Source: Winogradskyella ludwigii (lineage in GTDB: Bacteria; Bacteroidota; Bacteroidia; Flavobacteriales; Flavobacteriaceae). From it: a DNA stretch of 64,000 bases. Each line of letters begins with the position of its first letter. The stretch's first letter is position 1. Positions 9,722 through 17,359 of this stretch are shown in pieces. Where the stretch lies: positions 62,001-126,000 of the forward strand of contig NZ_JABFDF010000006.1 in the NCBI RefSeq assembly GCF_013403985.1, written 5' to 3'. The translations under genes were made by a program, and so were the position numbers. The notes beneath the pieces are model-generated. The model searched no databases. It worked only from the letters and a program-made list of their open reading frames with translations, and was not told the DNA's origin.

Positions 9722-9729
9722 TATCTTTA
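9722..9729 (+). promoter_or_regulatory. Candidate -7 box (TATCTTTA) before ribB
   Basis: The octamer differs by one base from TAnnTTTG and lies 20 bases before the ribB start. A GTTG lies 22 bp further upstream. This is a weak candidate for an internal promoter that would let ribB be expressed independently of the lpt gene. Confidence 0.3.
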
Positions 9730-9749
9730 CTACGCTTAAATAAAGTACC

Positions 9750-10898
9750 ATGATGACAGAAACCACTAATACAAGAACAAGCCTAAACTCTATTGAAGAT
9801 GCCATTGAAGACATTAAACAAGGCAAGGTTATTATTGTTGTAGATGATGAAAACAGAGAGAATGAAGGAGACTTTTTAGCAGCTGCTGAAAAGGTAACAC
9901 CAGAAATGATCAACTTTATGGCAACTCATGGTAGAGGACTAATTTGTGCTCCTCTTACAGAACACCGTTGTGAAGATTTAGATCTTAATATGATGGTGCG
10001 CAACAATACCGATCCTATGGAAACGGCTTTTACGATTTCTGTAGATTTAAGAGGAAATGGAGTAAGCACAGGTATTTCTGCAAGCGATAGAGCAAAAACG
10101 GTTAAAGCTTTAGTGAACCCAGATACTAAGCCTTTTGAATTAGCGAGACCAGGACATATTTTTCCTTTAGTTGCTAAAGAAGGTGGTGTTTTAAGACGTA
10201 CAGGACACACTGAAGCTGCAATAGATTTTGCACGTTTAGCTGGTTTTGAACCTGCAGGAGTGATTGTAGAAATCATGAATGAGGATGGAACCATGGCTAG
10301 ATTACCACAACTATTAAAAGTAGCTAAAAAGTTTGACTTAAAAATTGTGTCTATAGAAGATTTAGTGGCTTACCGAATGGAACACGATTCTTTAATTGAG
10401 AAAAAAGAAGACTTTACTATTGAAACCCGTTTTGGGAAGTTTAGGTTAAGAGCATTTCAACAAACAACAAATGATCAGGTTCATATTGCATTAACAAAAG
10501 GGACTTGGAAAGCTGATGAAGCTATAGTTACACGTGTGAATAACACTTTAGTAAATAGTGATATTTTGGGTGCATTGACTAATAATGCAGATCAAAAATT
10601 AGATGATATGTTCAATGTTATTAATAGTGAAGGAAAAGGTGCTATTATCTTTATTAATCAGCAACCGGAGTCCGTAAACTTATTAACGCGTCTCTCTATG
10701 TTAAAAGAGAGCCAAGTTGAAGGTGAGTTAATAAAAGCACCTAGCTTAAGTATGGATTCTAAAGATTTTGGGATTGGTGCTCAAATACTGCACGAATTAA
10801 AAGTTAGCAAGCTAAAACTATTATCTAATAGTCTCCAAACCAAACGTGTTGGGATGATTGGTTATGGTTTGGAGATTGTTGAATATGTAGAATATTAA
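9750..10898 (+). CDS. ribB: 3,4-dihydroxy-2-butanone-4-phosphate synthase with degenerate GTP cyclohydrolase II domain
   Basis: The N-terminal half (to about residue 205) is a complete RibB domain. It has the DDENRENEGD signature, MATHGRGLIC, and RRTGHTEAA, and would convert ribulose 5-phosphate to the four-carbon riboflavin precursor. The C-terminal half (about 210-382) aligns by pattern with GTP cyclohydrolase II (FGIGAQIL near the end) but lacks the three zinc-binding cysteines, which in active enzymes lie in an S-E-C...C-D-C segment; here the region reads RVNNTLVNSDILGAL. It also lacks the catalytic RQEGRGIGL segment. So the second domain is probably not catalytic, and an active RibA should be encoded elsewhere. 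Two adjacent ATGs (9750 and 9753) are possible starts. The gene overlaps the convergent GH16 gene by 4 bp. Confidence 0.92.
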   Translation: MMTETTNTRTSLNSIEDAIEDIKQGKVIIVVDDENRENEGDFLAAAEKVTPEMINFMATHGRGLICAPLTEHRCEDLDLNMMVRNNTDPMETAFTISVDLRGNGVSTGISASDRAKTVKALVNPDTKPFELARPGHIFPLVAKEGGVLRRTGHTEAAIDFARLAGFEPAGVIVEIMNEDGTMARLPQLLKVAKKFDLKIVSIEDLVAYRMEHDSLIEKKEDFTIETRFGKFRLRAFQQTTNDQVHIALTKGTWKADEAIVTRVNNTLVNSDILGALTNNADQKLDDMFNVINSEGKGAIIFINQQPESVNLLTRLSMLKESQVEGELIKAPSLSMDSKDFGIGAQILHELKVSKLKLLSNSLQTKRVGMIGYGLEIVEYVEY

Positions 10899-12454
10899 TT
10901 TATTAATACTTTTTTAATCGTTGCATTTGCCCCAGAATATATTTTTAGTATATATATTCCAGATTTTAAACGTTCAACATTTAATAGTTTTGTATGCTCT
11001 TTTTTCTCAAAGATTAACTGACCTATAGAATTATAAAGTGCTACGCTATCAATATTTTCTTCAGATGCAATTTTAATATAATCTGAAGTAGGGTTTGGAT
11101 AAACATTAAATTTATTAGCAAATGCCTCGTCTATACTCAATTCTGTATTCTGATAAACGCGTACATAATCAATAACCATATTGCTTTGAACAAAACTTGG
11201 GTCTATCGCTCCTGCGACGCCTCCCATCGCTATATTTAAAAGTAAATATTGATCTTGATAAAATGGCCAAGTACCATCATCTTTTAAAGCTGGGTTATAG
11301 GTATAGAAACCAATACCATCAATGAGAAATGTGATTTGATTCGGTGACCAATTCATGGAATAAACATGAAACTCATTGGAGACATCATTTAAAACGTACG
11401 ATTGAAAATTCATAGTATTACCAAAACAACCTGCGCAAGGTGTGTGTAATGCACTACTTACATGATTAGTGGTCCCTAATCCATGTTCCATAATATCTAT
11501 CTCACCACAAGCAGGCCATCCTACTGTACCATATTGGTTATCCCAGAAACCACCATCTTCATTTACATTTTTTCCTAATGTCCATATCGCGGGCCACGTA
11601 CCATCACCAAATGGTAATTTTGCTCTGACATCTACTCTACCATAAGTGAATGCAAATTTTGAATTTAATCTAGCAGATGTATATGGCTTTGTTTCACCTT
11701 GATCCGTATAATTTTCTTTTATTGCTGATATATTTAAAAAACCATTATCTACAAATGAGTTTTCAATTCGATTTGTATAATGCTGTTGTTCACCATTAAA
11801 CCAACTACCACCAGCTGGTAACTGTGTTTGATGAAACCAATTATTAGAATCAATGACTCCATTGGTATTAAATTCATCAGACCAAACTAAATCTTCATAT
11901 ATTATATCTAACTCGCTTGGGTCTGTTGGTAAGGAGCCATCATTAATATTATCTATTAAGTAAGTTCCTGGAGCTGCTACTCCATCATCGATAAAAATGG
12001 TTAATCTACTATAACTGCCTGTTGCATTTATTGCATTAGTCGTTCCACTAATTGTGGCATTAGCAAAATTAAAAGTAATATCATTTGTCCAACCTGCACC
12101 AGAATTACTCTGATTCACTTCTACATCCAAATCTGTACCATTTTCTAATTTTAATAATATAGTATGATTATTAGGATCAAATTGATAAAATGCCAATGTA
12201 ATTTCCTGTTGTACATTCAAATTTATTGGTTGGGATAAATCGATATAGAATCCTTGGGAAGCACTACTTCCATCATTAAAAAATTGACCAACGTCATTAC
12301 TAGAATCAACTGAATCTGTATTAAAGGAAAAAGCACTATTATTAAATGCACTGAAATTATCTGCACTGTCAGAAAAATCAATTGGCATTTCTTGTGCAAA
12401 TGAAAAAAGACGGAATAACAGACAAAGTATAGTTAAAGCGTAATTTAATTTCAT
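10895..12454 (-). CDS. Secreted GH16 beta-glucanase with T9SS sorting domain
   Basis: The 519-residue product starts with a signal peptide (to about residue 20). A beta-rich N-terminal domain of about 140 residues resembles a carbohydrate-binding module but is not assigned. The GH16 catalytic domain runs from about 185 to 430, with the nucleophile/acid-base motif EIDIMEHG near residues 316-322. WPAIWTLG and the final MVIDYVRVYQ are also typical of laminarinase-type GH16. The last 72 residues (NVYPNP...KKVLIN) are a T9SS type A sorting domain. It probably hydrolyses beta-1,3-glucan such as laminarin from algae. There are no SusC/SusD genes next to it, so it is an orphan rather than part of a utilisation locus. 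The substrate is inferred. Confidence 0.88.
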   Translation of the reverse strand: MKLNYALTILCLLFRLFSFAQEMPIDFSDSADNFSAFNNSAFSFNTDSVDSSNDVGQFFNDGSSASQGFYIDLSQPINLNVQQEITLAFYQFDPNNHTILLKLENGTDLDVEVNQSNSGAGWTNDITFNFANATISGTTNAINATGSYSRLTIFIDDGVAAPGTYLIDNINDGSLPTDPSELDIIYEDLVWSDEFNTNGVIDSNNWFHQTQLPAGGSWFNGEQQHYTNRIENSFVDNGFLNISAIKENYTDQGETKPYTSARLNSKFAFTYGRVDVRAKLPFGDGTWPAIWTLGKNVNEDGGFWDNQYGTVGWPACGEIDIMEHGLGTTNHVSSALHTPCAGCFGNTMNFQSYVLNDVSNEFHVYSMNWSPNQITFLIDGIGFYTYNPALKDDGTWPFYQDQYLLLNIAMGGVAGAIDPSFVQSNMVIDYVRVYQNTELSIDEAFANKFNVYPNPTSDYIKIASEENIDSVALYNSIGQLIFEKKEHTKLLNVERLKSGIYILKIYSGANATIKKVLIN

Positions 12455-12510
12455 AGAAATATATTTTTTTTTATAAAACTATGAATCTAAATAACGAGAA
12501 ACGAATTATC

Positions 12511-12531
12511 AACCTATACAAAACCTATACA
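12511..12531. repeat. Direct repeat of AACCTATACA, 11-bp period
   Basis: Two copies of the decamer AACCTATACA are separated by one A, so they repeat with about one helical turn. They lie 57 bp upstream of the GH16 start. On the coding strand the unit reads TGTATAGGTT. The spacing suits a regulator bound on one face of the helix; no regulator is known for it. Confidence 0.5.
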
Positions 12532-12568
12532 TTAGGATGATACCATCTACAAAAAAATTAATGAAATG

Positions 12569-12598
12569 AAAAAAGCCACTCTATACAGTGGCTTTTTT
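12569..12598 (-). terminator. Terminator after the DegT-family aminotransferase gene
   Basis: A 12-bp perfect stem AAAAAAGCCACT / AGTGGCTTTTTT with a 6-nt loop and flanking A/T runs. It lies 166 bp after the stop codon of the leftward aminotransferase gene. Confidence 0.75.
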
Positions 12599-12763
12599 AC
12601 AATTCGGTTTAATAAATCTTGCTTATGGTCTTTAGTAATTAATAAGATCTTAAATAAAAGCAAGGTGAAATCAAGATAGCTTTTCCTTACAACATAATAT
12701 TTACCTATTGCATATGCACTATTATATTAAAGATACTATTATGTAATTTACAATTAAGCTACT

Positions 12764-13957
12764 TTACAAAATAGATCTAATTCCTTTTACCATCTTTTCA
12801 GCACGCTCTCTAACTTCTTCTTCAGTCCAAGACAGTTTTATTAAGCATGAAATATTTCGAGCGATATAGCTATCTGACTGTTCAAAAGTTTTTGTCTTTA
12901 GATATTCTAATCCTTCCTTTACTTCTTTAGAAATTGGAAATAAAGATTTCTGATCCTTTAAATGATTCCATTCCTTAATGTAGTGCCAATTGTTTTGGTA
13001 GTAATTCCAGCAAACATCGACTCCTGTTATTTTAAAGGCTTCTATTACTTTTTGTGAAGATTCTAAATCTGGTAAAAAGAAATTTAAAAACGCATAACTC
13101 TCTTCTCCACCTTCTGGAACGGCTCTAAACGTTACTCCATCTATTTTAGACAATGCATCTCGTAAAATGGTGTAATTACGTTTTTGAATAGCAATAAACT
13201 CTGGTAAGCGTCTTACTTGCGCTAAACCAACTGCTGCATGTAATTCTGAAATTCTAAAGTTATAACCTAAAGTTGGATGTGTTTCTGCTCCTCTATCACT
13301 TCCTATATGATCATGACCATGATCACTGTAATGATCGGCATTGATGTAATACTCTTTATTGTTAGTGACCACAGCTCCACCTTCACCACAAGTAATAGTT
13401 TTTACAAAATCGAATGAAAAACAGCCCAAATCAGCAATACTTCCCAACGGTTTTCCTTTATAAGTACCACCAATAGCTTGACAAGCATCTTCAATAAACA
13501 GGAAATCATGCGAATTACAAATAGCTTGCAAGGCGTCCATATCTCCCATACTACCACACATTTGCACTACCATAACGGCTTTTGTTTTTGGTGTAATAGC
13601 AGCTTCAACAGCTTTTGGATCTAATGTTAAGGTATCATCAATATCTACTAAAATAGGAGTGGCTCCAAGCATCATTATAGCTTCAAAACTTGCTACAAAC
13701 GTAAAGGTTGGCATAATCACTTCATCTCCTGCACCAACTCCAGCCGAAGCTAAAGCAACAGATACAGCAGCAGTTCCACTAGATACCAATTGAACGTACT
13801 TAGATTGAAATGTAGTTGCCAATTCGGCTTCCAATTCTTTAGCTTTCCAATGGCCTTTTCGCATGCCATCAAAACCATAGCGCATTAATACTCCATTATC
13901 TAAAACATCATTAACTTCTTTACGTTCTAAATCGCTAAATAACTCGAATCCTGGCAT
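12764..13957 (-). CDS. DegT/DnrJ/EryC1/StrS family aminotransferase
   Basis: The 397-residue PLP enzyme has the sugar-aminotransferase fold. VSSGTAAVSVALASAGVGAGDEVIMP is split over the N-terminal part, EDACQA precedes the sheet, and the PLP-binding lysine is in SFDFVKT followed by CGEGGAVV (Lys near 187). GYNFRISELHAAVG follows. Such enzymes aminate keto-sugars for surface polysaccharide or glycoprotein synthesis. No sugar-biosynthesis neighbours are present, so the substrate is unknown. It has its own upstream region with a good -7 box and a terminator downstream, so it is probably transcribed alone. Confidence 0.9.
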   Translation of the reverse strand: MPGFELFSDLERKEVNDVLDNGVLMRYGFDGMRKGHWKAKELEAELATTFQSKYVQLVSSGTAAVSVALASAGVGAGDEVIMPTFTFVASFEAIMMLGATPILVDIDDTLTLDPKAVEAAITPKTKAVMVVQMCGSMGDMDALQAICNSHDFLFIEDACQAIGGTYKGKPLGSIADLGCFSFDFVKTITCGEGGAVVTNNKEYYINADHYSDHGHDHIGSDRGAETHPTLGYNFRISELHAAVGLAQVRRLPEFIAIQKRNYTILRDALSKIDGVTFRAVPEGGEESYAFLNFFLPDLESSQKVIEAFKITGVDVCWNYYQNNWHYIKEWNHLKDQKSLFPISKEVKEGLEYLKTKTFEQSDSYIARNISCLIKLSWTEEEVRERAEKMVKGIRSIL

Positions 13958-13997
13958 AGTGAATTTTGATTTTTATGGTATTTTTTCAGTCGAAAAA

Positions 13998-14005
13998 CAA
14001 AGATA
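13998..14005 (-). promoter_or_regulatory. -7 box (TATCTTTG) of the DegT-family gene
   Basis: The octamer is an exact match to TAnnTTTG on the minus strand, 40 bases before the start. No clear TTTG is seen at -33. Confidence 0.5.
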
Positions 14006-14037
14006 TGATTTTACATATTTGAAGCTGTTAAAAACGG

Positions 14038-14667
14038 TTATAATTCTATAACGGTTTTTGAAATAGGTTGTCTTACTTTTTTTAAGTCGGCAAACATATC
14101 ATCATCTGCCCTATAACCTACAGGCAACAATAAAACAGAATTAAGACCTAAATCTTCTAAGCCCAACACGGCATCCAATTCTCTAGGTAAAAATCCTTCC
14201 ATAGGACAACTATCTATCTGTTCTAAAGCACAGACAGTCATTAAATTTCCTAAGGCGATATAAGCTTGTCTAGTAGCCCAATCTGTTTTATTTGAATCCG
14301 CCATTTCAGATATGGTAGATTTCATTTGAGATTTAAAAGGTGCTAGAATTTCATTAGGTGTGTTTCGTGTGGCTTTAATCGTCTCAAAATGCGTATCAAC
14401 ATCATCTTCGTCAATTTTAGTTTGTATACAAAGCACCAATAAATAAGAGGAGTCAACAACTTGACGTTGTCCATAGGATAAAGCTACTAATTGTTCTCTA
14501 ACCTGTTTATTAGCTACAACAACCAATTTTAAGGTTTGTAGGCCGTAAGACAATGCGGTTAAATTAAATGCTTCTTTTAACGTGTCTAATTTCTCTTTAG
14601 AAAGTGTTTTAGTGGCATCAAACTTTTTGGTAGCATAGCGCCATTTTAATTTTTCAATTATAGACAT
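14038..14667 (-). CDS. NAD(P)H-dependent nitroreductase-family oxidoreductase
   Basis: The 209-residue protein matches the NfsB/Frp-like nitroreductase family. The N-terminal KWRYATKKFDATK segment binds FMN phosphate, ALSYGLQTLKLVVV follows, and the PMEGF segment near residue 156 and PVGYRADDD near the C-terminus are typical. Such homodimeric FMN enzymes reduce quinones or nitro-compounds in the cytoplasm. It has its own promoter candidate 19 bases upstream and no close partner gene. The substrate cannot be inferred. Confidence 0.88.
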   Translation of the reverse strand: MSIIEKLKWRYATKKFDATKTLSKEKLDTLKEAFNLTALSYGLQTLKLVVVANKQVREQLVALSYGQRQVVDSSYLLVLCIQTKIDEDDVDTHFETIKATRNTPNEILAPFKSQMKSTISEMADSNKTDWATRQAYIALGNLMTVCALEQIDSCPMEGFLPRELDAVLGLEDLGLNSVLLLPVGYRADDDMFADLKKVRQPISKTVIEL

Positions 14668-14685
14668 TTAAGTATGTTTTATTTA

Positions 14686-14693
14686 CAAAAATA
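14686..14693 (-). promoter_or_regulatory. -7 box (TATTTTTG) of the nitroreductase gene
   Basis: Exact TAnnTTTG match on the minus strand, 19 bases before the ATG and just past the tRNA-Ser terminator. A -33 TTTG is not seen at the standard distance. Confidence 0.45.
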
Positions 14694-14700
14694 AGCAATA

Positions 14701-14732
14701 AAAAAAGGCTCTATCATAATGATAAAGCCTTT
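14701..14732 (-). terminator. Terminator of tRNA-Ser
   Basis: Reading leftward, a GGCTTTATCA / TGATAGAGCC stem with one G-T pair and a 3-nt loop is followed by seven T. It starts 4 bases after the tRNA 3' end. Confidence 0.85.
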
Positions 14733-14735
14733 CAG

Positions 14736-14820
14736 CGGAGAGTAAGGGATTCGAACCCCTGGAGGTGTGACCCTCAACAGTTTTCAAGACTGCCGCATTC
14801 GACCACTCTGCCAACTCTCC
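14736..14820 (-). tRNA. tRNA-Ser (UGA)
   Basis: An 85-nt class II tRNA: acceptor stem GGAGAGT/ACTCTCC with G73, a D-arm, an anticodon loop CTTGAAA giving anticodon TGA, a long variable arm and a TTCGAAT loop. The 3' CCA is not encoded. A consensus promoter lies just upstream and a terminator just downstream, so it is a single transcription unit. Confidence 0.97.
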
Positions 14821-14831
14821 GTTAGCGGGTG

Positions 14832-14862
14832 CAAATATAAAAGCCTTTTTGTTCTCACCAAA
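14832..14862 (-). promoter_or_regulatory. Consensus Bacteroidota promoter of tRNA-Ser
   Basis: On the minus strand TTTG is followed by exactly 19 bases and TATATTTG. This is the full -33/-7 pattern, and the -7 box ends 11 bases before the tRNA 5' end. Confidence 0.88.
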
Positions 14863-14997
14863 GGTTTTTTTATAGTTTTTTGAAAAAAATTTTAATTAAC
14901 TGATTTATAGGATAAAATTTAGTCTCATTTTGAGAAAGCATTGTATTTTCGGCATAAAAATTGTCCAACATACTTTTTGATACCCAAATAAACCGCT

Positions 14998-15777
14998 ATG
15001 AAACATTATCTTTTTGTAATCTTTATACTTTTCACCGTAAAGTACCATGCGCAAAACACAACTATTGCCGCTGGAGAAAAATTAGTCTTTAGTGCGTCTT
15101 ATAATATGTCTGGGCTATTAACAAACATAGCAGAAGTAAAAATGGAGACTAGCGAAGTAAAAACCTCTAAAAGCACATTATTACGTTTAAAATGCTCTGC
15201 GACAACTTATAAAAAATGGGATGATTTTTTTAAAATTAGAGATTTATACGAAAGTTATGTCAACCCTAAGACATTAACACCATATCTCTATAAAAGAGAT
15301 ATAAGCGAAGGTGGTTATTATAAGTTTATGCAGTATAAATACAGCCACAAAGACAAACTTATTAGAAGTCTTAAACGCAAAAAGAATAAAGACGGTAAAA
15401 CTTGGGAAGAAAATAAAATTGTAAAAATTGGAGCTTCAAGTAAAGATATTATAAGTACCCTCTACGCTATTAGAAATTTAGATATACACAAAGCTAGTCC
15501 AGGAGACCAACAAGAGTTTACTATTCTATTTGATAATAAAGAGACTACCCTTATTGTAAAATACATCAATAAAGAGACGATAGATACAAAAATAGGACGC
15601 AAAGCATGCTATAAATTAGCCGTATCGCTTAAAGGAAGTGATTTGTTAAAAGGAAATAACTCTAACCTTATTTGGCTTACTGCAGACAAAAACAAAGTTC
15701 CAGTATATGCTAAGTTTAAAATACCAGTTGGTAGTGGCGAATTAAAAATTAGTTCTGCAACAGGTTTAAAAAATTAA
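14998..15777 (+). CDS. DUF3108 domain-containing exported protein
   Basis: The 259-residue protein has a signal peptide (to about residue 19, YHAQN) and then a DUF3108 domain. Typical features are GEKLVFSASYNMSG at the start of the mature protein, the YESYVNPKTLTPYLYKRD segment, and the conserved ATGLKN end. DUF3108 proteins in Bacteroidota are periplasmic beta-rich proteins of unknown function. A 177-bp gap containing the tRNA-Ser promoter separates it from upstream genes. It is followed 6 bp later by a small membrane protein gene, so the two are probably one operon. Confidence 0.85.
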   Translation: MKHYLFVIFILFTVKYHAQNTTIAAGEKLVFSASYNMSGLLTNIAEVKMETSEVKTSKSTLLRLKCSATTYKKWDDFFKIRDLYESYVNPKTLTPYLYKRDISEGGYYKFMQYKYSHKDKLIRSLKRKKNKDGKTWEENKIVKIGASSKDIISTLYAIRNLDIHKASPGDQQEFTILFDNKETTLIVKYINKETIDTKIGRKACYKLAVSLKGSDLLKGNNSNLIWLTADKNKVPVYAKFKIPVGSGELKISSATGLKN

Positions 15778-15783
15778 AAGACG

Positions 15784-16119
15784 ATGAAAAAAACAGTTAT
15801 TATTCTAGGCTTCATTAGCGCAATAATTGCGTTAATTCTCTCTGTAACTCCATTATATAATTTAACTATTTTACCTTTAGTTATTGCATTTATTTTGGGG
15901 TTAGTTCTATTCTTTATCTCTAAAAAAGACCTGTCAAAACCTAAAGCCATTCAATATATCTTCCTTTTGGTTATTATATCGTTGAGCTTAACGATTTACA
16001 AAAACGTATTTAATACTCCTGAAGTAGGTAATGTGGAACAATTAGAGCAAAGAGATGAAGAGAATCTAGAAGACTCAAAAGAAATCCTTGAGGATATTGA
16101 AATTGATGAAGAATTTTAA
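15784..16119 (+). CDS. Small membrane protein with acidic C-terminal tail
   Basis: The 111-residue product is not recognised. It has three hydrophobic segments (about 4-22, 27-45 and 58-74), then a soluble tail that is strongly acidic (QRDEENLEDSKEILEDIE). It follows the DUF3108 gene by 6 bp and starts with ATG, so it is likely co-translated with it. The acidic tail suggests an interaction surface rather than an enzyme. Confidence 0.75.
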   Translation: MKKTVIILGFISAIIALILSVTPLYNLTILPLVIAFILGLVLFFISKKDLSKPKAIQYIFLLVIISLSLTIYKNVFNTPEVGNVEQLEQRDEENLEDSKEILEDIEIDEEF

Positions 16120-16188
16120 AATAACGTTATAATTGAAAGTAAAATACAATTCAATTAATCTTATTTTTACACAAAATCAATCAGTTAC

Positions 16189-17223
16189 ATGAAATTACTC
16201 GTTGCATCGGCGCTTATTCTTGTTGGTTCCTGCTCCACTTTAAGATATAGTCAAAAAATTGATAATATAAAAAATAGCATCACTTATAAAGACGAAGTTG
16301 TCGTAACAAGATATATGAACACCATTACTTCCGAAGAATTAAAGGTACATTTAGAAGAGGTGGCTTCTGACAAATATAATGGAAGAATGACAGGTGAAGA
16401 TGGACATAATCAAGTTTGTGACTATCTTAGAACTGAGTATAAGATCCAAAATATAAGTGCTCCAGCATCTAACGAGGACTATTATCAAATTGTACCTAAA
16501 AGTGTCTTACCTGAACATCTTAATGCATCACAAAATGTTATAGCTTATATAGAAGGTTCCGAATATCCTGACGAATATGTTTACATCACTGCACATTCAG
16601 ATCACGTAGGTGTTACAGATAACCAAATATATAATGGTGCAGATGATAATGGCTCTGGCACATCTGCTGTTTTAGAAATCGCAGAAGCGTTTAACCAAGC
16701 GACTAAGGATGGCTATCGTCCCAAACGAAGTATTGTATTTTTACATGTTACAGCAGAAGAAGTTGGTTTACACGGTTCTAAATATTACACTGAGCATCCC
16801 ATTTTCCCTCTAGAAAATGCTGTTGCAAATTTAAATATAGACATGATTGGTCGTGTAGATAATAGACATAAAGGCAAGGATGAAAATTATATTTATCTCA
16901 TAGGTTCAGACAAAATAAGCAGCGAGCTATATTTTATTGCAGAAAAAGCTAATTCTACGTTTACTAACCTAAACCTTGATTATAAATATAATTTAAAAGG
17001 GGATCCTAATAAGTATTACTATCGCTCAGATCACTATAATTTTGCTGTAAAAGGCGTGCCTGTTATTTTCTTTTTTAATGGAGAGCATGAAGATTACCAT
17101 AAATCATCAGACACCGCAGATAAAATTAATTACTCACTGTTAGAAAAACGCACAAAATTAATATTTACTACAGCTTGGTATTTAGCGAACTCAGAGACCC
17201 GACTTAAGAAAGAAATTATCTGA
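16189..17223 (+). CDS. Lipoprotein M28 family metallopeptidase (short form)
   Basis: The 344-residue protein has a lipobox VGSC at residues 12-15. It then has an M28 aminopeptidase domain with di-zinc ligands in TAHSDHVG, GADDNGSGT, the catalytic pair in TAEEVG, DMIGR, and the final HYNF...H residues. Compared with the adjacent 526-residue paralogue, about 170 residues are missing between the N-terminal region and the metal-binding core, where that protein has a PA-like insert. It is likely an envelope aminopeptidase. It is transcribed in the same direction as its paralogue, 136 bp upstream of it. Confidence 0.9.
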   Translation: MKLLVASALILVGSCSTLRYSQKIDNIKNSITYKDEVVVTRYMNTITSEELKVHLEEVASDKYNGRMTGEDGHNQVCDYLRTEYKIQNISAPASNEDYYQIVPKSVLPEHLNASQNVIAYIEGSEYPDEYVYITAHSDHVGVTDNQIYNGADDNGSGTSAVLEIAEAFNQATKDGYRPKRSIVFLHVTAEEVGLHGSKYYTEHPIFPLENAVANLNIDMIGRVDNRHKGKDENYIYLIGSDKISSELYFIAEKANSTFTNLNLDYKYNLKGDPNKYYYRSDHYNFAVKGVPVIFFFNGEHEDYHKSSDTADKINYSLLEKRTKLIFTTAWYLANSETRLKKEII

Positions 17224-17359
17224 TGTTAAATTTTGTTAAAACTACTTAGACCTAGCTTAAAGGCTATTCTATTTCCGTAATTTTAAAGCTAATTTTATTT
17301 GAATTTGAGTTTATAATCATCTTCATTTTTATTCAAAAAACCCAATTACTCTTATTTAT

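Larger units (their letters stand above)
12455..12763. other. Intergenic region between GH16 and DegT genes
   Basis: The 309 bp contain the upstream region of the GH16 gene, with a direct repeat at 12511-12531, and the terminator of the DegT-family gene at 12569-12598. From 12600 to 12763 nothing recognisable is seen. Confidence 0.6.

Noticed and set aside
9719-9749. Possible FMN riboswitch before ribB
   Set aside because: The gap is only 31 bp, far too short for the RFN element.
9926-10294. A 122-codon ORF on the - strand inside ribB
   Set aside because: It is the shadow of a highly conserved RibB domain; its product is rich in Ser/Pro/Lys and has no recognisable fold.
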